From contig NZ_LT853882.1 in the NCBI RefSeq assembly GCF_900183975.1, positions 1-64,000 on the forward strand: DNA of 64,000 nucleotides. The letters run 5' to 3'. A program made the translations under genes and the position numbers. Below, piece by piece: positions 59,142 to 64,000 of this stretch. A model generated the notes under the pieces. It ran no database searches and had not been told where the DNA came from. It saw only the letters and a program-made list of their open reading frames with translations. The DNA is from Xanthomonas fragariae (GTDB lineage Bacteria; Pseudomonadota; Gammaproteobacteria; Xanthomonadales; Xanthomonadaceae). Position 1 is the stretch's first letter. The number at the start of each line of letters is the position of its first letter.

Positions 59142-60857
59142 ATGCATTTTACACTTGACACGATGACGCCCCCATCTACGAGTTCCATCGATTCACGGCT
59201 GCTGCAACGCTTGGCCGACTCACGCAGCTATGCGCGTGGTTTGGCTTATTTCGAGCAAGGCAGGGCAGTGCTTGTTCAAGCCACCGAAGGCCGCGTAGCG
59301 GCCAATGTCAGAGGTAGCGAGAACTACCGCGTCACCCTGGAGTGGGACGGCACTCTTCTGCAGGGCGAGTGCGACTGCCCGATAGGCCGCGGTGGGGACT
59401 TCTGCAAGCACCAGGTCGCTGTCGCTTTTGCCTGGGCCCGCGGCCAGGCGGTTGCACCTGAAAATACGAGCGCCGGGCGCAAGCGCAGTGCCGGGACGCA
59501 GCAGCCCCTCACGGAAGTACAAGAGTGGCTGGCCGACATGCCTGCACACGCAATGCGCTCGCTGCTGCTGGAACTTGCAGCCGCCGACGCCAGCATTGGC
59601 AAGCGCCTGCTGGCGCAGGCACACATGGCGCGCAGCACGCCGCAGGAGTGGCGCAAGGCAATCACGACCCTGCTCGGGCGCAAGCGCTTCATGGATTATC
59701 GCGCCAGTGTCGCCTATGCCAGGCATATCGCTCCCTTGCCGGACCTGCTCGACCAGGCACTGCAGCGCGACCCAATGGCAGCGCTGGATCTGCACGAATA
59801 TGCGCTAAGACGCCTGATGACGATCTACCACGAGTGCGACGATTCCAGCGGCCATGTCGGCGACGCATTGGCATCGCTGGCGCGTTCCCACGTGAGGTTT
59901 GCGGCAGCCGCCCATCCACAGAATCTGCCGCGCCGCCTGCTCGACCTGCGCCTGCAAGATGCCTGGGGACTGATGCCGCCACTGCGAGATTATTGCCCGC
60001 CGCTGGATGAGCGCGACGTGGCAATGTTGCAGCACGCCACGCTGGAAACACTCCAGCAACCCTTGTCGGCAGCGCAGCAGTTAGCAGCCGAGACGCTGCT
60101 TGAGGACGCCGCGCGCAATGGCGGAGAGGTCGATGCGATGCTGCAATGGTTCGCTCCCCGGTGCAGCAGCGGATGGGACTATTTCCAGATGGCGCGCCGG
60201 TGCCGTGAGCATAGGCGCGAACGTGAGGAGACCAGTTGGCTTGAGCGAGGCATCAGGGCTTGCCCGGACGATGGCCGTCTCAAGGCAACACTTGCCGCGG
60301 CCTATACGCGCGACGGCATGACCGAGGAGGCGCTGCAACTGCGCTGGGAGGTATTCACGCAGACACCGTCCGAAGACGCCTATCTGGCGCTGCGCCACGC
60401 CACACGTGCGGCACACGTGCCGTGGGAATCCTGGCGTGCGCGTGCACTGGCAGCAGTCGCCGCGAATCGATCGCTGCAACGTCATGCGCAGGATCTGCAG
60501 GTGCGGCTGTTCTTGGCCGAGGGTGAGCATACCGCTGCGCTACAAGCGGGTGCGGCACATCAGGCAGACATCGCGATGACCACGTGGGAGCGCCTGCTGC
60601 AGGTCGCCGAATCACACGATGCCAGCTTCGCCGTCCGCATCTATAAGTTGCTGATAGAAAACAAGGCCGAACGCACCAATCAACAGGGCTACAGCGCGGC
60701 GCTGATCTTGCTGAGATCGCTTCGGCGTTTGTGTGAGATGCACAAGGCAATGAGCGAGTTCGATGATTATCTCGTCCAGATCCGCCAACACTATCGGGCC
60801 AAACGCACCTTCATCGAGATGCTGAGCCAGGCATTCGGACTCGGCTCCGGTTCATGA
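59142..60857 (+). CDS. SWIM zinc-finger domain protein
   Basis: A 571-residue cytoplasmic protein starting MHFTLDTMTPPSTSSIDSRL (ATG at 59142 with AAGG upstream; a second ATG at 59163 is possible). The SWIM motif CDCPIGRGGDFCKHQVAVAF lies near residue 80 (CxC...CxH) after a beta-rich lead YRVTLEWDGTLLQGE. The rest is helical with TPR/HAT-like repeats, for example CREHRREREETSWLERGIRA and AAYTRDGMTEEALQLRWEVF. In other bacteria SWIM proteins of this layout are encoded beside Swi2/Snf2 helicases; no such partner is here. Binding of DNA or protein is inferred from the family only. Confidence 0.85.
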   Translation: MHFTLDTMTPPSTSSIDSRLLQRLADSRSYARGLAYFEQGRAVLVQATEGRVAANVRGSENYRVTLEWDGTLLQGECDCPIGRGGDFCKHQVAVAFAWARGQAVAPENTSAGRKRSAGTQQPLTEVQEWLADMPAHAMRSLLLELAAADASIGKRLLAQAHMARSTPQEWRKAITTLLGRKRFMDYRASVAYARHIAPLPDLLDQALQRDPMAALDLHEYALRRLMTIYHECDDSSGHVGDALASLARSHVRFAAAAHPQNLPRRLLDLRLQDAWGLMPPLRDYCPPLDERDVAMLQHATLETLQQPLSAAQQLAAETLLEDAARNGGEVDAMLQWFAPRCSSGWDYFQMARRCREHRREREETSWLERGIRACPDDGRLKATLAAAYTRDGMTEEALQLRWEVFTQTPSEDAYLALRHATRAAHVPWESWRARALAAVAANRSLQRHAQDLQVRLFLAEGEHTAALQAGAAHQADIAMTTWERLLQVAESHDASFAVRIYKLLIENKAERTNQQGYSAALILLRSLRRLCEMHKAMSEFDDYLVQIRQHYRAKRTFIEMLSQAFGLGSGS

Positions 60858-60932
60858 GCCTGCAACCGAACAGCTGGTCTTGATACTTGATAGACGAAAG
60901 CGCTGTCGCAATGGATTGTACGGTCTGCGAAC

Positions 60933-60960
60933 CCATTCGCGCCATTTCGGGCGCGAATGG
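60933..60960. terminator. Bidirectional hairpin between the SWIM and lipoprotein genes
   Basis: CCATTCGCGCC (60933-60943) pairs with GGCGCGAATGG (60950-60960) around ATTTCG. It lies between converging genes; T tracts are weak. Confidence 0.7.
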
Positions 60961-60991
60961 TACGCCGTAAATCGTTCTTGCCTGACGGTGC

Positions 60992-61552
60992 TTACTTGAC
61001 CGTAATGGTCTGCGCCGTTCCCGCCGGCTTGCCATCCACCATCACCTGCGCGGTGTAGGTGCCGGCCGGCCAGCCATCGGGCTTGCTGAAGCTGAGGTTG
61101 GTGGTTTCGGCGCCCGTGGTGGTCAGTGTGGCGTTCTGTTCGCCGGCAACCTGGCCATCTTGATAGGTGAGCTTGGCTGCGACCGGCACATTGCTCGCAC
61201 TGCCATCGGTCTTGACCGAGACAATGATGGTGTCCTTGGTGCCGATATTGGCGGAAGGGGTCACCGTCTTGTCGGCAGCAGCCTTGGTGCCGACCGCAAC
61301 GCTGGAGACGGTCACTGTGGAGCCCGCTGCAGCGTCACCACCAGTGCTGTCCGCGCCGGTTGCGGTGCTCTGCCCTGCCTGATCGCTCGCTGGCGGCGTG
61401 CCCGCCGGGCCTGGCATTGCATCAGTGGCAGCGCCGGAGGTCGGATCCTTGGCGACATTGGAATCGTCGTTGGCTTCCTTGCGGCAACCCGATAATGCCA
61501 GAACGCCAGCAAGCGCAATCACGAGGGTGCTTGAAACGGATTTAGTACGCAT
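60992..61552 (-). CDS. Lipoprotein with C-terminal beta-sandwich-like domain
   Basis: A 186-residue lipoprotein: signal MRTKSVSSTLVIALAGVLAL, lipobox LSGC, a low-complexity Asp/Ala/Gly/Thr-rich linker (about 25-80), then a domain of alternating hydrophobic strands (VTVSSVAVGTKAAADKTVTP, KDTIIVSVKTDGSASNVPVA, AGTYTAQVMVDGKPAGTAQT) that resembles Ig-like envelope domains. No catalytic motif. In xanthomonads similar proteins are annotated as hypothetical lipoproteins. Its leader contains a perfect tandem duplication (61572-61617). Confidence 0.8.
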   Translation of the reverse strand: MRTKSVSSTLVIALAGVLALSGCRKEANDDSNVAKDPTSGAATDAMPGPAGTPPASDQAGQSTATGADSTGGDAAAGSTVTVSSVAVGTKAAADKTVTPSANIGTKDTIIVSVKTDGSASNVPVAAKLTYQDGQVAGEQNATLTTTGAETTNLSFSKPDGWPAGTYTAQVMVDGKPAGTAQTITVK

Positions 61553-61571
61553 AGATCAATCTCCGGATATC

Positions 61572-61617
61572 GAATGAATCGTTGTTTCTGGGATGAATGA
61601 ATCGTTGTTTCTGGGAT
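61572..61617. repeat. Two perfect tandem copies of a 23-base unit
   Basis: GAATGAATCGTTGTTTCTGG plus GAT is repeated twice without a mismatch, 20-65 bases upstream of the lipoprotein start codon. Copy number may vary between strains and affect the promoter or leader. Confidence 0.85.
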
Positions 61618-61634
61618 GTTTGTGAAATGAGTTA

Positions 61635-61783
61635 CTAAGAGTGGCTAACAAAACATAGCGAGCAGTGGACAAGTGGGTGCGGACGGCGCGGAGGAACCGC
61701 AGTATACGAGGGGTACATGCCTATTCCGAGCGCGGCCCGCGCCCGCCTGGCGGCTGCGCAGCCGTTTTTTTAGCCACTCTAAG
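61635..61783. repeat. Dispersed palindromic repeat, copy 5
   Basis: The best-preserved copy. Ends are CTAAGAGTGGCTAACAAAAC and the complement of CTTAGAGTGGCTAAAAAAAC. The core shares with copy 3 GGCGCGGAGGAACCGCAGT, ATTCCGAGCGCGGCC and GCCCGCCTGGCGGC. Confidence 0.88.
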
Positions 61784-61814
61784 CCGATGCACCAGTTGGT
61801 GCTTGGGCGGGGCA

Positions 61815-62108
61815 TTACGCTTTTGGCGGTAAACGCAGCATCTGCCCCGGGAAAATCTTGTCCGGGTCCTTGAGCGTTTCGCGATTGGCTTCGAAAATGC
61901 GCGGCCACAAATTGCCGTCGCCCAGATGCCGTTTGGCAATGCTGGACAGGCTATCGCCGGCTTGCACGGTGACCGACTCTTCGATGAGCTGCGCGGTGCT
62001 TTGCACGCTGGTGCGGACGTTGGAAAAGTCTGCAGCCGGTGCGACATCTGCGGTACTGTCGGCCGAGGACGCCACGTTGGAAAAATCTGCTTTTTTATCG
62101 ACACTCAT
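61815..62108 (-). CDS. Small LysM-domain protein
   Basis: A 97-residue protein without a signal peptide. The N-terminus has a short repeat, ADFSNVASSADSTADVAPA then ADFSNVRTSVQSTAQ. The C-terminal LysM domain spans about 46-93 (VTVQAGDSLSSIAKRHLGDG, LWPRIFEANRETLKDPDKIF, PGQMLRLP). It resembles the LysM (BON-less YgaU-like) proteins of proteobacteria that may bind peptidoglycan or act in the cytoplasm. It is monocistronic between a repeat element and queF. Confidence 0.88.
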   Translation of the reverse strand: MSVDKKADFSNVASSADSTADVAPAADFSNVRTSVQSTAQLIEESVTVQAGDSLSSIAKRHLGDGNLWPRIFEANRETLKDPDKIFPGQMLRLPPKA

Positions 62109-62211
62109 TTACTGCAATCCCTATGCATTACGATGCTTGTAGGGTACACGGAGCACCGTTAAGCGTGGATCGCGCCGCCGTGAAGCCGGCGCGATCCTTG
62201 GCAGCAACCGA

Positions 62212-63027
62212 TTACTGACGCAGGTCGCGAAAGATCGACAGCGGTGCAGGCACGCTCGGTGAGCTGCGCAACGGATTGATGTCCAGTCCGCCACGACGGG
62301 TATAGCGCGCTTCCACCACCAACCACTCGGGTGCGCAGCGAGTCAGTACGTCATTGAAAATGCGCTCCACGCATTGCTCATGAAACTCGGCGTGGTTGCG
62401 GAAACTCACCAGATAGCGCAGCAAGCCATCGCGATGGATCGGTGCACCGCGATAGCGCAACGTGACGCTGGCCCAATCCGGTTGACCGGTAACCGGGCAA
62501 TTGGATTTCAGCAAGGCCGAGGTCAGTACTTCTTCCACCGTGGCCTGCGCATGCGCGAGCAGATACGCGGCATTCGGCGGGCCGTAATCATCGATGCTGA
62601 CATCCAGTGTGTCGATCGATTCGCCCTCGCCCACCGCATCGACCGGTGGCAGGCCGAAGTCCACCGACACATCCGCACCGGCACGCGTGGATAGATCGTT
62701 GGCGATGCGCGTGCGCACCGCTTCGGCGCTGGTGAAGCGTGTGGCATTGAGCGAGTTGAGATACAGCTTGAGTGACTTGGACTCGATCAACGACGGCGAA
62801 TCGCTGGGCACATGCAAGGTCGCAGTCGCCACGCACGGCTTGCCGTGCGCGTTGAGCCAGCTGAGTTCGTAGGCATGCCAGCGATCGCATCCGATGAAAG
62901 GCAAGGCGCCGGTCAGGCCGATGGCCTCACGCCCGGCCGCACGCGGAATCGGAAACAGCAAGGACGGGTCGTAGCCGCTGGGATAAGCGGTTTCACGACC
63001 GAGCGTGGAATCTTCTGGGGTATTCAT
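62212..63027 (-). CDS. queF: NADPH-dependent 7-cyano-7-deazaguanine reductase
   Basis: QueF reduces preQ0 to preQ1 in queuosine biosynthesis, a tRNA modification. The 271-residue protein is of the long, two-domain E. coli type. Diagnostic: the substrate-binding N-terminal half with [18 protein letters not shown] and [17 protein letters not shown], and the catalytic cysteine in [17 protein letters not shown] near residue 176, with the active-site [16 protein letters not shown] stretch before it. The ATG at 63027 opens [20 protein letters not shown]. It is not next to other queuosine genes in this window. Confidence 0.95.
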   Translation of the reverse strand: MNTPEDSTLGRETAYPSGYDPSLLFPIPRAAGREAIGLTGALPFIGCDRWHAYELSWLNAHGKPCVATATLHVPSDSPSLIESKSLKLYLNSLNATRFTSAEAVRTRIANDLSTRAGADVSVDFGLPPVDAVGEGESIDTLDVSIDDYGPPNAAYLLAHAQATVEEVLTSALLKSNCPVTGQPDWASVTLRYRGAPIHRDGLLRYLVSFRNHAEFHEQCVERIFNDVLTRCAPEWLVVEARYTRRGGLDINPLRSSPSVPAPLSIFRDLRQ

Positions 63028-63131
63028 TGCGCCATTTTAGGCCGCACGGGCTGGCCTTGAGGTGTATGGCGAGCGCCGAACAGCGTAGCTAGGCGAACGG
63101 GAAAGTCGGACGTCACAGGGCAGGCCCCTAC

Positions 63132-63480
63132 CTACCTGTCGACCGAAAGCAGGATTTGCCCAGCCGCAGACCAATCTCCAATCCCGACTCCCCAATACCA
63201 ACTCACCCCTGCTGCAAATAATCCAACGACATCGCGCCAAAGCTGAGCACCGCCTGTTGCTTGGACAGGTTGGAAGATCAGCATCACTTCGCCGGGCAGC
63301 TGCTCGCCCATGCCGACCAGTTCGGAGTGCTGATGGAAGTCGCGCCGCCACTGCACCAGCTTGACCTTCAACGGGGCGGCAGCGGCCTGGACTGCAGGCC
63401 GCTGCACGGTGTGCGCGGCGGCGAGCGTTGGCAGGGCGAGCAACAGCGTGCTGATCTGCAGGCGGGGGGTGGCGCATCGA
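63132..63480 (-). pseudogene. M20-family amidohydrolase/peptidase, internally deleted
   Basis: The minus strand encodes a signal-like start LQISTLLLALPTLAAAH, then VQRPAVQAAAAPLKVKLVQW and RRDFHQHSEL, the N-terminus of secreted M20 amidohydrolases (normally followed by SNREVRT). The sequence then jumps to LPGEVMLIFQPVQ, normally about 100 residues later, before running out of frame match. In addition the ATG and the frame of the signal disagree by one base at a run of six C residues. The gene is non-functional. Confidence 0.75.
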
Positions 63481-63484
63481 GAAT

Positions 63485-63724
63485 CCTCTAATAATGCAAC
63501 TTCACTATTGCGCGCCCACGCGCTCCCTGTGCTGCAGTGAGGCCCGATTCTGCACGGCCATCAACCGGCGCCAACCGTGGCGCGTTGCCGCATGCATTGC
63601 ATCTGTGAACGTTGTGGTCGTTTCGCTAGGCGAGCCATTACTTCAGTAGCGCTCAATCGCTATGCTCTGCAAAGCTGTCACCCGGTCGCACCCACGCGCC
63701 CGGCCCGCCCTCAGGAGTTGTCGC
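63485..63724. other. Upstream region of the efflux adaptor gene
   Basis: 240 bases with no coding signal. It should contain the promoter of the next gene; a GGAG ribosome site lies at about 63713-63716. No inverted operator was evident. Confidence 0.4.
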
Positions 63725-64000
63725 ATGTCGCGTTTTTGGAAGATCACACTGCTGGTCGTAGCGGTGCTCGTCGTGGTGTTCGTCGCAATGCGGATGATGG
63801 GTGGGAGCAATCACGGCAAGCGGTCCGGCACGCAGGACGGCAATGGCGCCGAAAACAGCGGCCCGGTGCCGGTGACGGTGGTGGCCGCCACGACCCAGGA
63901 TGTGCCGGTCTACGCCAGCGCGCTGGGGACGGTCACCGCGCTCAATACGGTCACGGTCAGCCCGCAGGTCGGCGGCCAGCTGATGAGCCTGAACTTCAAG
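63725..64000 (+). CDS. RND efflux periplasmic adaptor (MdtA/AcrA type), 5' part
   Basis: The frame opens MSRFWKITLLVVAVLVVVFV with a single N-terminal membrane anchor or signal, a short Gly/Ser-rich linker (GSNHGKRSGTQDGNGAENSG), and then PVPVTVVAATTQDVPVYASA followed by LGTVTALNTVTVSPQVGGQL, the start of the barrel-sandwich/lipoyl half-motif of membrane fusion proteins in multidrug RND pumps, closest to MdtA. It remains open to the window end (92 codons seen). A GGAG ribosome site lies eight bases before the ATG. Pump genes are expected downstream, outside the window. Confidence 0.88.
   Translation, partial: MSRFWKITLLVVAVLVVVFVAMRMMGGSNHGKRSGTQDGNGAENSGPVPVTVVAATTQDVPVYASALGTVTALNTVTVSPQVGGQLMSLNFK

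Overview
The window starts at the first base of dnaA and carries dnaA-dnaN-recF-gyrB, so it is the replication-origin end of a gammaproteobacterial chromosome. Gene order and content (tonB-exbB-exbD1-exbD2, monomeric isocitrate dehydrogenase, DUF1820, queF, rho with a long N-terminal extension), high GC content and the abundance of decayed insertion sequences point to Xanthomonas, most likely X. oryzae. This assignment rests on recognition of gene families, not on a database search.

Layout. 1-9.9 kb: replication initiator, sliding clamp, RecF and GyrB, two DnaA-box clusters, three parS-like sites and a defective IS4-family element behind dnaN; then a CPBP-type membrane protease and an M48 lipoprotein protease. 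10-14 kb: a periplasmic TPR protein and the TonB energy-transducing operon. 14-23 kb: accessory DNA with a membrane protein of unknown function, two defective IS5/IS1478-like elements in opposite orientation, an older relic of the same IS, pdxJ, a small membrane protein, cardiolipin synthase and a radical-SAM pseudogene. 23-33 kb: frameshifted fadL, rhomboid protease, DUF1820, a 2-hydroxyacid dehydrogenase, S41 and EnvC-type envelope proteins, an M28 lipoprotein peptidase and a PepSY protein. 33-37 kb: IS fragments around an FAD-linked oxidase. 37-48 kb: SDR, SppA, MATE exporter, a sigma-like membrane protein with DUF3106, priA and rpoH. 48-56 kb: a tightly overlapping ftsE-ftsX-response regulator-ung operon, rhlB, trxA, rho and a second, truncated IS4 copy. 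56-64 kb: icd, a SWIM-domain protein, lipoprotein, LysM protein, queF, a decayed M20 peptidase and the start of an RND efflux adaptor.

Themes. Chromosome replication and segregation signals (DnaA boxes, parS) are concentrated in the first 5.6 kb, with one further perfect DnaA-box palindrome in front of priA. Envelope biology dominates the rest (TonB, EnvC, SppA, lipoproteins, rhomboid, cardiolipin synthase). A family of about 150-bp palindromic repeats with ends like CTTAGAGTGGCTAACAAAAC is scattered through the window, in two cases overlapping the stop codon of the upstream gene. At least four host genes (radical SAM, fadL, an NDH-2-type dehydrogenase, an M20 peptidase) are broken and no IS copy seen here is intact. 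No tRNA, rRNA or CRISPR array was found.
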